Source of the DNA: DATHWB01 sp040880725
GTDB lineage: Bacteria; Actinomycetota; Acidimicrobiia; Spongiisociales; ZC4RG35
DNA length: 37,037 bases
Direction of reading: 5' to 3'
Assembly: GCA_040880725.1 (NCBI GenBank)
Contig: JBBDHV010000015.1
Span: forward strand, 1 to 37,037
Part shown: positions 16,931 through 23,707 of the stretch, one piece after another
Layout of the letters: every line of letters starts with the position of its first letter
Position numbering within the stretch: the stretch's first letter is position 1
Notes under the pieces: generated by a model
What the model was told of the DNA's origin: nothing
What the model saw: the letters and a program-made list of their open reading frames with translations, nothing else
The model's database searches: none
Made by a program: the position numbers and the translations under genes

Positions 16931-17728
16931 ATGACGAAGCGGCTCGCAATTGAGAATGTGCTCTCGCCGGAAGCGGTAGCGGTCCGTCGTAGGTTCGAGG
17001 TTCCGGTTCTTGTCGCCGCACTCGCCGTGGTTCCGGTCATGTTCATCGAGGCAACCACCGGCTCTGCTGCCTTGCTGCAAACGGCGTACTGGGCCAACTG
17101 GGCGATCTGGGCCGCGTTCCTTGTCGAGTATGTCGCAGTGATGGCGGTTACCGAACAGCGTTGGATGTACACCAAGAAGGCGTGGCTCGACGTTCTCGTG
17201 ATCGTCGTCTCGTTCCCTGCTCTTCCGGCGCTTCTCGCATCGACTCGCCTCATTCGTCTCACACGACTCACACGAGTCCTGCGATTGCTTCGGCTGTTGC
17301 GGCTTGCCGCAGTGATGACTCGTGGTGCGAGGGCCGCGGGAGCGATCTTCAGGACGAGGGGCATCGGCTACGTGGCTGTGATCACGCTCCTCGTCGCATT
17401 GGGGATCGGCGGCACCTTTTCGATCCTCGAGAAGACGCCCATGGTTGATGGTCTGTGGTGGTCGCTGGTCACGGTCACCACGGTCGGCTACGGCGACATG
17501 TTTCCCGTGACCCCCGGCGGGAGGATCGCAGCGTCACTACTCATGATCCTTGGGATCGGTCTCGTGGCGTACATCACTGCGGCGGTCGCTGCCCACTTCG
17601 TTGAAAGTGAGGATTCGGATCTGGCAAGGGAGTTACGACTCCTCCACGAACGACTCGATCGGATCGAGAGGGCGATGGGCACCGCCGTACAGCCGAGATC
17701 GGAAGCAGCGGCCGACTCGTCCGATTGA
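16931..17728 (+). CDS. six-helix voltage-sensor potassium channel
   Basis: The product (265 residues) has six transmembrane segments. S1 to S3 lie within 22-100. S4 at about 103-126 carries regularly spaced arginines (RLIRLTRLTRVLRLLRLLRL), the mark of a voltage sensor. The pore segment is GLWWSLVTVTTVGYGDMFP, with the K+ selectivity filter TVGYGD at 184-189. The C-terminus is a short coiled coil (ELRLLHERLDRIERAM), so there is no RCK domain; it resembles KvAP-like channels. AAGGAG precedes the ATG. The 180 bases upstream hold no gene; short hairpins (ACCCG-TT-CGGGT near 16787) are all I see there. Confidence 0.92.
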   Translation: MTKRLAIENVLSPEAVAVRRRFEVPVLVAALAVVPVMFIEATTGSAALLQTAYWANWAIWAAFLVEYVAVMAVTEQRWMYTKKAWLDVLVIVVSFPALPALLASTRLIRLTRLTRVLRLLRLLRLAAVMTRGARAAGAIFRTRGIGYVAVITLLVALGIGGTFSILEKTPMVDGLWWSLVTVTTVGYGDMFPVTPGGRIAASLLMILGIGLVAYITAAVAAHFVESEDSDLARELRLLHERLDRIERAMGTAVQPRSEAAADSSD

Positions 17729-17871
17729 CAAGTCCAACGACTGCAGCCCCGATTCGGTGGTCGCCTTTGCTGAGCTGCTGAGAGTTTCTTCAGGCTGACG
17801 ACGCATCGGGAGTCGGTGTGTTCGGCGTTCGTCTCACGCCGCATCGCGGTGAGTGCCAGCACCGCCCGGTC

Positions 17872-19227
17872 TTACGGCTCAGACCAAGGGGGCGGTGGCT
17901 GCTGGGCGATCAGGGGCTTGCCCTCCTCCGAGTCCTCCTCGTGTTCGGCTGGCGTCGTCAACTGCGTTGGCTTCTTGAGCTTCGGGGCTGGTGCTTGCCA
18001 GGGGGTGATGTTCTGGATGACGGTGCCGTAGAAGTCGTCGATCAGGTTCAGCACCGACGAGATGAAGTCGGTGTTCTTTGTGCCGGTCTTCCGGCCTTTG
18101 CCCATTTCGGCATGCATGACGATTCTGAACTTGTGGGCTTCCTTGCGATCCTCTCCAATGAGGCGACTGCGGTCTTCATTGAGGTCGCCGAGGGTTGCGC
18201 TCGTCGGTGTCCGGGCGTTCTTTGGGTACGCCTCGATGACCAGGTTCCTCGGGGCATCCTTCAACTGGCCGAGCAGCCATGAGATCCTCCCCTTCGCACC
18301 CTTGTCCTGTGGAGCGTTCACCTCTACGGCTGCGGTGAGATGCTGCGCTCTCAGGTCCGCCGTGACTTCGAGATCCCCAGCTGTGTTCGGGATGCGGAGT
18401 GCGCCGTCCACGACTCCGCTCGTGGTCAGAGCTCCGACGAGATGTGCGAGGCGTTGCTTCGGGTCTCGGTGAGCACGGCTGAGGATCTCGGCGACATCCT
18501 CACCTATTTCCGAACCGAGCTTGAGGGCGGCGAACCGGATGAGCTGATCCCAGCGGCCGCAAACATCCTCGACACCATCGGTCCGCTTCGTGAGGGTCCC
18601 GGAGCGTGTTGTGTCCCTGATGGTCACCCATTCGGGTCCCATGTCCTCGAAAGAAAGTGCGCCAGATCGAGGATGTTCCAGGTATCGGATCAATTCGCCG
18701 AGGATCCATGCCTGTTCGGGGTCGCTAACTCCGGCATGCTGCTTGAGGCGAACCGCACTGGTCAGGATGGCGGTCCAGGAGAGGTGGGTGACGTCGACCT
18801 TGGAGTTGGATCGAACCTTCAATCCGGGGGTCGGGTGGATGTCCTCGTTGGGGGCGATCTCGTTGGAGATGGTGAGGACGTGGTCGATGCCGTTCTCTCT
18901 CGCCACATCCCAGTACTGGTTGATCTGATCAGCCGAGAGCGTGTGATCGCCGGTCTTCACCTCGACGAGAGCGGACCACGACGACTTCCCGAAGCTGATT
19001 CGGATCAGACCGTCGGGGCGGATCTTCTGCTTGCCGTACTCAAAGCCGACCTCGGTATACGCCTCGATGTCCGCCTTTTGGGCACGTGACGCACCGAGCG
19101 GCGAGAGGAGATCGATCGACAGATCCCTGACGATGCTCAGAACGGCGAGCAGGGCGGAGCTGGCCCGCTGTTCTGCCTCCGCAACCGACCCGATACCGGA
19201 TACGGGAATAAGGCGGGCCTGTTGCAT
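17872..19227 (-). CDS. uncharacterised PD-(D/E)xK-like protein
   Basis: The product has 451 residues from ATG 19227; an ATG-less extension to 19257 is possible but GGAGG lies just before 19227. I do not know a named function. The N-terminus ARLIPVSGIGSVAEAEQRASSALL belongs to a family scattered through actinobacteria. Residues 70-93 read RPDGLI then ALVEVKTG: Asp72, Glu89 and Lys91 form a D...E-x-K pattern typical of restriction-endonuclease-like folds. A second half (AEVNAPQDKGAKGRISWLLGQLKDAP) and a proline-rich tail follow. A hand count of 18121-18180 gives 31 G/C in 60, clearly below neighbouring housekeeping genes, which suggests transfer. It lies on the 3' side of tRNA-Sec. A role in defence is inference. 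Confidence 0.7.
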   Translation of the reverse strand: MQQARLIPVSGIGSVAEAEQRASSALLAVLSIVRDLSIDLLSPLGASRAQKADIEAYTEVGFEYGKQKIRPDGLIRISFGKSSWSALVEVKTGDHTLSADQINQYWDVARENGIDHVLTISNEIAPNEDIHPTPGLKVRSNSKVDVTHLSWTAILTSAVRLKQHAGVSDPEQAWILGELIRYLEHPRSGALSFEDMGPEWVTIRDTTRSGTLTKRTDGVEDVCGRWDQLIRFAALKLGSEIGEDVAEILSRAHRDPKQRLAHLVGALTTSGVVDGALRIPNTAGDLEVTADLRAQHLTAAVEVNAPQDKGAKGRISWLLGQLKDAPRNLVIEAYPKNARTPTSATLGDLNEDRSRLIGEDRKEAHKFRIVMHAEMGKGRKTGTKNTDFISSVLNLIDDFYGTVIQNITPWQAPAPKLKKPTQLTTPAEHEEDSEEGKPLIAQQPPPPWSEP

Positions 19228-19280
19228 CCGTCCTCCAGTCGTGGAACGTCGAGTCACCGTACCGGGTTGATATTCGGTCG

Positions 19281-19300
19281 TCTCGCATGAACCTGCGAGA
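19281..19300. promoter_or_regulatory. inverted repeat upstream of the PD-(D/E)xK-like gene
   Basis: TCTCGCA and TGCGAGA lie six bases apart, 54 bases before the start at 19227. It is a possible operator. The rest of 19228-19526 shows no gene I can support. Confidence 0.35.
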
Positions 19301-19526
19301 GGACCTGGGTTTGGCCTTCACCTCTGCACTTCCAGGCATGTAGGCACGAGAGCCTCGGATGGCTCGCGAGTTGGGCGGCCTGTCTCGTCGTCTCGGCATC
19401 TTCTGCGCACCTCGTCGCGTCCCCGGGGGGCTCGGCCCGAGGGGTGTGGTGACAGGTCCGCATAGGACCGAGATCAAGAGCGGAGGAGCGGACGTACCCA
19501 GTCGCAGTTGGTCGACGCGGGTGTGG

Positions 19527-19621
19527 TGGCGGAGGCGGACGGGAATCGAACCCGCCAGGGATCTTGCGACCCCTCAACGGTTTTGAAGACCGCGGAGCCC
19601 ACCAGGCGCTCGTTCGCCTCC
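19527..19621 (-). tRNA. selC: tRNA-Sec (UCA anticodon)
   Basis: On the minus strand the gene starts GGAGGCGAACG at 19621 and ends CCGCCTCC followed by an encoded GCCA at 19530-19527, 95 bases in total. The acceptor arm is long, the D arm is GAGCGCCTGGTGGGCTC, and there is an extended variable arm (GAGGGGTCGCAAGATCCCT). The T arm is GGCGGGTTCGATTCCCGTC. The anticodon TCA (19586-19584) sits in the loop CTTCAAA. These are the hallmarks of selenocysteine tRNA, so the host should decode some UGA codons as Sec. No selA, selB or selD lies in the window. Confidence 0.95.
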
Positions 19622-19644
19622 GAGGCGAGGGTAGCGGTGGACGC

Positions 19645-19672
19645 TTGGGCTAGCGCAGAGGCACCCTATCCT
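19645..19672 (+). promoter_or_regulatory. promoter of the leaderless HTH membrane protein gene
   Basis: TTGGGC (19645-19650), a 16-base spacer, and TATCCT (19667-19672), which ends six bases before the ATG at 19679. Transcription should start at the ATG itself. Confidence 0.55.
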
Positions 19673-19678
19673 GGCGAC

Positions 19679-20419
19679 ATGTCCGAATTTGGGGGACTCA
19701 TTCGGGACGCCCGGGAGAAGCTCGGGATGTCCCCACACCGTGTCGCCGAGCTCATCGGCCGTGCTTCGGGAACCGTCAGGGCCTGGGAGCGCGGGCGTAC
19801 CGTGCCGAGCGATCCTGTCGTCGTGTCGTCTCTGGCGGCAGTTCTCGCCATCAAAGAGGAGACGCTCTTCCGAGCCGCCAACCTCAATCCGCCGGATCGT
19901 CACCAGCCGCTGACGATCGAACAGGAGCTTGCGACCATCGCCCCATCCCGACCCGCCGCGCCGACGCCGACCTCCGAACGGCCGGCCATCGTCGCGGACG
20001 TCCCCGAACCCGCCCCGCCTCCTGAGGCGGTGGGGGATCCGAATGAATCGGCGTCTCCCGTTTCCAGTCCTTCGGAATTCTTCCAGAGGGGCATCGACTC
20101 GCTCGCCGAGGCTGGTGCTCCCCTGATCGAGAAGCTGCGAACACGCCGAGAGTCGCTTCTCGAGAAGCTGCGCGAACGTCGCCGGCGCGCGCCCCGTCCG
20201 ACTCCGGCCCCTGTGGGTCGGACACCCGTGCCGACGGCTGCTCCCGTGGCGCCGACGGGCTCGTACATGGACGATCCCGATGAGCGGTGGTCGTATCGGC
20301 TGCGGGCCGTGTGGACGGCAGCGGGAGTAGCGGGCCTCGGTGTCCTGTTGCTCTGGGCGGGCTCGCGGGCGCTCGACGCCTTCGGTGATACGTGGGACGC
20401 CCTCCTGGCCGGCCTGTGA
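19679..20419 (+). CDS. XRE-type HTH protein with C-terminal transmembrane helix
   Basis: The product has 246 residues. Residues 4-65 are an XRE helix-turn-helix (LIRDAREKLGMSPHRVAELIGRASGTVRAWERGRTVP). A proline-rich linker (about 90-130) follows, then a charged helical segment (IEKLRTRRESLLEKLRERRRR) and a single transmembrane helix near 208-230. The plan of cytoplasmic HTH plus one helix resembles RodZ, but the linker lies before the membrane and no RodZ periplasmic domain follows, so I do not assign it. An upstream open frame crosses tRNA-Sec and is not coding. The stop overlaps the next gene's GTG (GTGA), implying coupled translation. Confidence 0.8.
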   Translation: MSEFGGLIRDAREKLGMSPHRVAELIGRASGTVRAWERGRTVPSDPVVVSSLAAVLAIKEETLFRAANLNPPDRHQPLTIEQELATIAPSRPAAPTPTSERPAIVADVPEPAPPPEAVGDPNESASPVSSPSEFFQRGIDSLAEAGAPLIEKLRTRRESLLEKLRERRRRAPRPTPAPVGRTPVPTAAPVAPTGSYMDDPDERWSYRLRAVWTAAGVAGLGVLLLWAGSRALDAFGDTWDALLAGL

Positions 20420-21327
20420 GTCGACCCCGGGTCGTTCTGCACCCTCAGCATCTCAAGAGCGTCGCCGAAGCGCTTCCGCGGCTCGACATCGACCTCGTCA
20501 TCCCCGACGCAGACGATCTTCCCGCTGCGATCGGAGAGAGCGGGATTCTCGTCACGTTCGTCTGGGACGACACGTACCTTCCGGGCCTGCGGTGGGTGCA
20601 GTCCATTTCGGCGGGACATGAGCACTATCCGGTGGATGTCTTCGCCGAGCGCGGCGTGGTCCTCACTTCCGCCTCGGGGGTGCACGGCCCCCAGATCGCC
20701 GAACACGCCTTCGCACTGCTCCTCGGCCTGACACGGGGTGTGGGTGTTGCGTCTCGTAACGCCGAACACACCGAGTGGAAGCGCATGGTCCTGCACGAGA
20801 TCTCGGACCTCACCATGGGAGTGCTCGGGCTGGGGGCGATTGGAGAGGCGGTGGCTCGGAAGGCCCGAGCGTGGGGAATGCGGGTCATCGGCACGAAGCG
20901 ATCCACATCTGACTACGCCGGCGCCGCCGACGAGGTGTTCGGACCGGAGCAGACCGCCGAGGTCTTTCGGGCGGCCGACGTCGTCGTCTCGGTGCTGCCC
21001 GGCGGGTCCGAGACCGATGGCATCGTGACCCGCGACATGCTCGAGTCCCTTGGTGGGTGGTTCGTGAATGTGGGACGAGGCAACGTGGTCGCCGAAGACG
21101 ACATCGTGGCGGCGCTCGAATCCGGGGGGCTGCTCGGGGCTGGACTCGACGTGTTCGAGACCGAACCGCTCCCCGAGACGTCGCCGCTGTGGAGTCAACC
21201 ACGGGTCGTGATCACCCCGCATGTCGCTGGGCTGTCCCCGCACTACGGCCGGCGACTCGCCGAGATCTTCGAACACAACCTGCGCGCGCACGCCGGGGAC
21301 GACGAATGGCGCAACCGGATCGTCTGA
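20416..21327 (+). CDS. D-isomer-specific 2-hydroxyacid dehydrogenase family protein
   Basis: The product (303 residues) is an NAD(P)-dependent 2-hydroxyacid dehydrogenase; the substrate is not clear. The nucleotide fold is GVLGLGAIGEAVARKARAWG. The catalytic triad region is present: Arg in VNVGRGNVV, Glu in DVFETEPLP, and His in VITPHVAGLS. It starts at GTG 20416, overlapping the previous stop by four bases; an in-frame start at 20392 would extend into that gene. Length is slightly short of the 320-residue average because the N-terminal substrate domain is compact. Its stop codon abuts that of the convergent permease gene (TGATCA). Confidence 0.88.
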   Translation: MSRPRVVLHPQHLKSVAEALPRLDIDLVIPDADDLPAAIGESGILVTFVWDDTYLPGLRWVQSISAGHEHYPVDVFAERGVVLTSASGVHGPQIAEHAFALLLGLTRGVGVASRNAEHTEWKRMVLHEISDLTMGVLGLGAIGEAVARKARAWGMRVIGTKRSTSDYAGAADEVFGPEQTAEVFRAADVVVSVLPGGSETDGIVTRDMLESLGGWFVNVGRGNVVAEDDIVAALESGGLLGAGLDVFETEPLPETSPLWSQPRVVITPHVAGLSPHYGRRLAEIFEHNLRAHAGDDEWRNRIV

Positions 21328-22050
21328 TCAGCCGAACGACGCCCTTGCCAGGAGCGCAATCGCGGATACCGCCGCCACGACGAGGATGCCTCGCCGCAGG
21401 ATGTTGCCTTCGACGCGCTTGTGGAGCAGCGAACTCCCCGCAAAGCCCAGGGTGGTGGCAGGTGCGAGCATCGCCGCCGTGATGATGTCGTCGCGGTCGA
21501 GGATGCCGGTGGCGGTGAGGACGATGAGGTTGATGACGATTCCGACCGAGAAGATGACACCGAGCGTGGCTCGGACGGTTGGACCCGTCTGATCTCGGTA
21601 GAGCAGAGCAATTGGGGGGCCGCCGATCGACGACGCAGTTCCTGAGAATCCTGAGAACGCGCCTGCGACGATCCGCGTGCCGGTGGTCAGTGGAACGCGA
21701 ACGCCGCTCATGAGAACCAGGACGGCGATCAGCACGATGCCCCCAATCAGGAAGTCGAGGGTGCGCGCGACCGCATAGGTGAGAACTGCCGCGGCCGCGA
21801 GCGATCCCGGTATCCGTCCGACGATGACCCAGCCGACACCCGCCATGTCCAGGCCGCCGCGCTCTCGTACCAGTGACGACACGGCGACGATCAGCGCCAG
21901 GAACTGCGGTGCGATCGGCACGAAGTCCGGATCGAGCAGCGCCAGGATCGGCGCGGAGACCACGGAGAAGCCCGTGCCGACCGAGCCCTGGACTGCCGCT
22001 CCGAGGAACACGACGACCATGGCAACCGCGAGGATCCAGGGCTCGTACAT
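21328..22050 (-). CDS. TauE/SafE-family anion permease
   Basis: The product (240 residues) is a hydrophobic protein with about eight membrane helices. Family signatures are GSVGTGFSVVSAPILALL near the N-terminus and the second-half repeat GFSGTASSIGGPPIALLY. Members export or import sulfite, sulfoacetate or related organosulfur anions; which one cannot be told. ATG 22050 begins the first helix (EPWILAVAMVVVFLG); the open frame upstream lacks membrane character and overlaps the RNA leader on the other strand. The sulfur link suits the neighbouring cystathionine genes but is only suggestive. Confidence 0.85.
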   Translation of the reverse strand: MYEPWILAVAMVVVFLGAAVQGSVGTGFSVVSAPILALLDPDFVPIAPQFLALIVAVSSLVRERGGLDMAGVGWVIVGRIPGSLAAAAVLTYAVARTLDFLIGGIVLIAVLVLMSGVRVPLTTGTRIVAGAFSGFSGTASSIGGPPIALLYRDQTGPTVRATLGVIFSVGIVINLIVLTATGILDRDDIITAAMLAPATTLGFAGSSLLHKRVEGNILRRGILVVAAVSAIALLARASFG

Positions 22051-22167
22051 CGGCCGGGAGCGTTGCATGCGACGGGGCGCGACAGAAATCCTCTCCGTTT
22101 GGGTGCCAGTCGTGGCAGAATGTCGCCACCAGAGAAAGGAGGTGGTCCTACTTGGGATGTAGTTTTG

Positions 22168-22284
22168 ATGGGACTCTGGAGGTGGCCGAGCGCTGAGTGG
22201 CGCTCCCACCGTGACGCCACTCCAAGGTGGCGACTCCAACTCGGACCACCGACCTCTGAGATCTCAGGCATTGGTCCCCCCTGA
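22168..22284 (+). CDS. possible 38-codon tryptophan-rich ORF inside the leader RNA
   Basis: ATG 22168 to TGA 22284 encodes 38 residues with tryptophan at positions 4, 6, 11 and 21 and several arginines. It runs through helices P1 to P4. It could be a leader peptide whose translation remodels the RNA, or chance coding imposed by the RNA structure. It has no cysteine and only the initiator methionine, which argues against simple Cys or Met attenuation. Confidence 0.25.
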   Translation: MGLWRWPSAEWRSHRDATPRWRLQLGPPTSEISGIGPP

Positions 22285-22330
22285 GCGGAACCGGGTCACC
22301 GACCCGACCGTCACTTTCTCGAGGATGTGA

Positions 22331-22371
22331 GCAGGAGCCCGGCGCATGGGTGCCGGGCTCCTGCGCGTTTT
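22331..22371 (+). terminator. intrinsic terminator of the leader RNA
   Basis: GCAGGAGCCCGGC (22331-22343) pairs perfectly over 13 bases with GCCGGGCTCCTGC (22352-22364) around an eight-base loop. GCG and TTTT follow. It ends 75 bases before the start of the cystathionine gene, so it either ends a separate RNA or controls read-through. Confidence 0.8.
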
Positions 22372-22446
22372 CCTGCGCGTCTGGGGCTTGTTGCTCTTCG
22401 GCTTGGTAGTCGGCGCGCATCTCGTCGGAGGAGGCACAATGGGGTC

Positions 22447-23598
22447 ATGGGATTCCGTACCACTCAGATACATGCCGGCGTCGAACCCGATCCGATCACC
22501 GGGGCGATCCTCACGCCGATCCACCAGTCGACGACGTTCGTGCAGGAAGGCGTCGACGAGTACCTCGCCAAGGGGTATTCGTACTCACGGGCGGGCAACC
22601 CGACGGTGGCGGTGTTCGAAGACAAGGTGAACATTCTCGAAGGCGGGGCCGGCGCAACCGCGTATGGAACCGGAATGGCTGCCACGACCGCCGTGATGCT
22701 CAGCCAACTGGATGCGGGCGACCACGTGATCTTCTCCGATGTCGTCTACGGCGGGACGCACCGCTTCGCCACGAAGGTGATGGCGCGCTTCGGCGTTGAC
22801 AGCGAGTTCGTCGACACCGCAGACCCGGCCAATGTCCGCGACGCCCTGCGGGACACCACGAAAATGGTGTTCACCGAGACACCGGCGAATCCCACCCTGA
22901 AACTCACCGACCTCGCAGCCGTCAGCGAGATCACCCGGCCGGCCGGGGTGCTGCACGTCGTCGACAACACCTTCCTGACGCCGTACTACCAGCGTCCCCT
23001 CGAACTGGGGGCAGACCTGGTGATCCACTCGACGACCAAGTACATGGACGGTCACAACGCCACGCTCGGCGGTGCCGTGGTCGCCGGGACCGAAGAGCTG
23101 CAGGAGTCGCTCAAGTTCATGCAGACGGCGGGAGGGTTCATCATGTCGCCGATGGTGGCCTGGCTCACCCTGCAGGGAACCAAGACGCTCGCCAACCGCA
23201 TGGACGCCCAGTCGGCGAACGCGATGGCCGTTGCCGAATTCCTGGAAGGTCACCCCAAGGTCGAGCAGGTCTCCTATCCGGGACTGGAGTCGTTTCCGCA
23301 GCACGAACTCGCCCGTCGGCAGGCGTCGGGTTTCGGGGCGATGGTGTGGTTCGAAGTGGTGGGCGGCCTCGACGCCGGGAAAATCCTCATGAAGGCCGTC
23401 GAGTTGTGGTCGCTGGCCGAGAACCTCGGTTCGGTCGAGTCGCTGATCACGCACTCTCCGACGATGACCCATGGCGGGATGACACCCGAAGAGCGGCACA
23501 AGGTGGGCATCGTCGACGGACTGGTCCGGCTGTCGGTTGGTCTCGAAGATGCCGACGATCTGATCGCCGACCTCGATCAGGCCCTCGCCCAGGTCTGA
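22447..23598 (+). CDS. cystathionine gamma-synthase/gamma-lyase family enzyme
   Basis: The product (383 residues) is a Cys/Met-metabolism PLP enzyme. Motifs: YSRAGNPT, the PLP phosphate site YGTGMAATTA, DNTFLTPYYQRPL, and the PLP lysine Lys198 in VIHSTTKYMDGHN. Synthase (metB) and lyase (mccB) forms are hard to separate by eye; the convergent CBS-like gene favours a transsulfuration role in either direction. ATG 22447 fits the conserved MGFRTTQIHAG N-terminus. The GGAGGAGG upstream (22427-22434) is nearer to an out-of-frame ATG at 22439, so initiation may be inefficient. It lies downstream of the structured leader and terminator, which suggests transcript-level control. Confidence 0.9.
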   Translation: MGFRTTQIHAGVEPDPITGAILTPIHQSTTFVQEGVDEYLAKGYSYSRAGNPTVAVFEDKVNILEGGAGATAYGTGMAATTAVMLSQLDAGDHVIFSDVVYGGTHRFATKVMARFGVDSEFVDTADPANVRDALRDTTKMVFTETPANPTLKLTDLAAVSEITRPAGVLHVVDNTFLTPYYQRPLELGADLVIHSTTKYMDGHNATLGGAVVAGTEELQESLKFMQTAGGFIMSPMVAWLTLQGTKTLANRMDAQSANAMAVAEFLEGHPKVEQVSYPGLESFPQHELARRQASGFGAMVWFEVVGGLDAGKILMKAVELWSLAENLGSVESLITHSPTMTHGGMTPEERHKVGIVDGLVRLSVGLEDADDLIADLDQALAQV

Positions 23599-23646
23599 GG
23601 CGGTCAGCCTCGGCGGGCGCGTTCTGGTCTGCGTTGCGGTGCGTCT

Positions 23647-23677
23647 TACAGGGTCAGCGGATAGGCAGGCCGGCTTC
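23647..23677 (+). repeat. 31-base dispersed repeat, copy 2
   Basis: It matches 14338-14368 at 30 of 31 positions. It lies between the convergent cystathionine genes and supplies the 5' arm of a longer hairpin. Confidence 0.8.
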
Positions 23678-23693
23678 TATGTACCGCTGGCCC
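23651..23693. terminator. hairpin between convergent cystathionine genes
   Basis: GGGTCAGCGG (23651-23660) pairs with CCGCTGGCCC (23684-23693), ten pairs including one T-G, around a 23-base loop. AAAAA follows closely on the plus strand. It may separate or terminate the two converging transcripts. Confidence 0.4.
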
Positions 23694-23707
23694 GCTAAAA
23701 ACGCGGA

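Larger units (their letters stand above)
22133..22371 (+). ncRNA. candidate structured leader RNA before the cystathionine gamma-synthase gene
   Basis: In the 396-base gap between permease and cystathionine gene I see a compact fold. P1 is GGTGGTCC (22141-22148) with GGACCACC (22243-22250). P2 is GGTGG-CC-GAGCGC (22181-22193) with GCGCTC-CCACC (22200-22210). P3 is CGCCAC (22215-22220) with GTGGCG (22227-22232). P4 is CTGAG-AT-CTCAG (22256-22267). A strong intrinsic terminator closes the element. An alternative pairing of 22181-22190 with 22240-22250 would break P1 and P2, as in a switch. The 5' end holds AGAAAGGAGGTGGTCC, which is the complement of the 16S rRNA 3' end with one change. It matches no SAM, cobalamin or T-box consensus known to me. 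It may be a riboswitch, an attenuator or a free small RNA. Confidence 0.55.

Noticed and set aside
22133..22330. SAM-type riboswitch or T-box upstream of the cystathionine gene
   Set aside because: The conserved core sequences of SAM-I, SAM-IV and T-box leaders as I know them are not present, so I leave it as unassigned.
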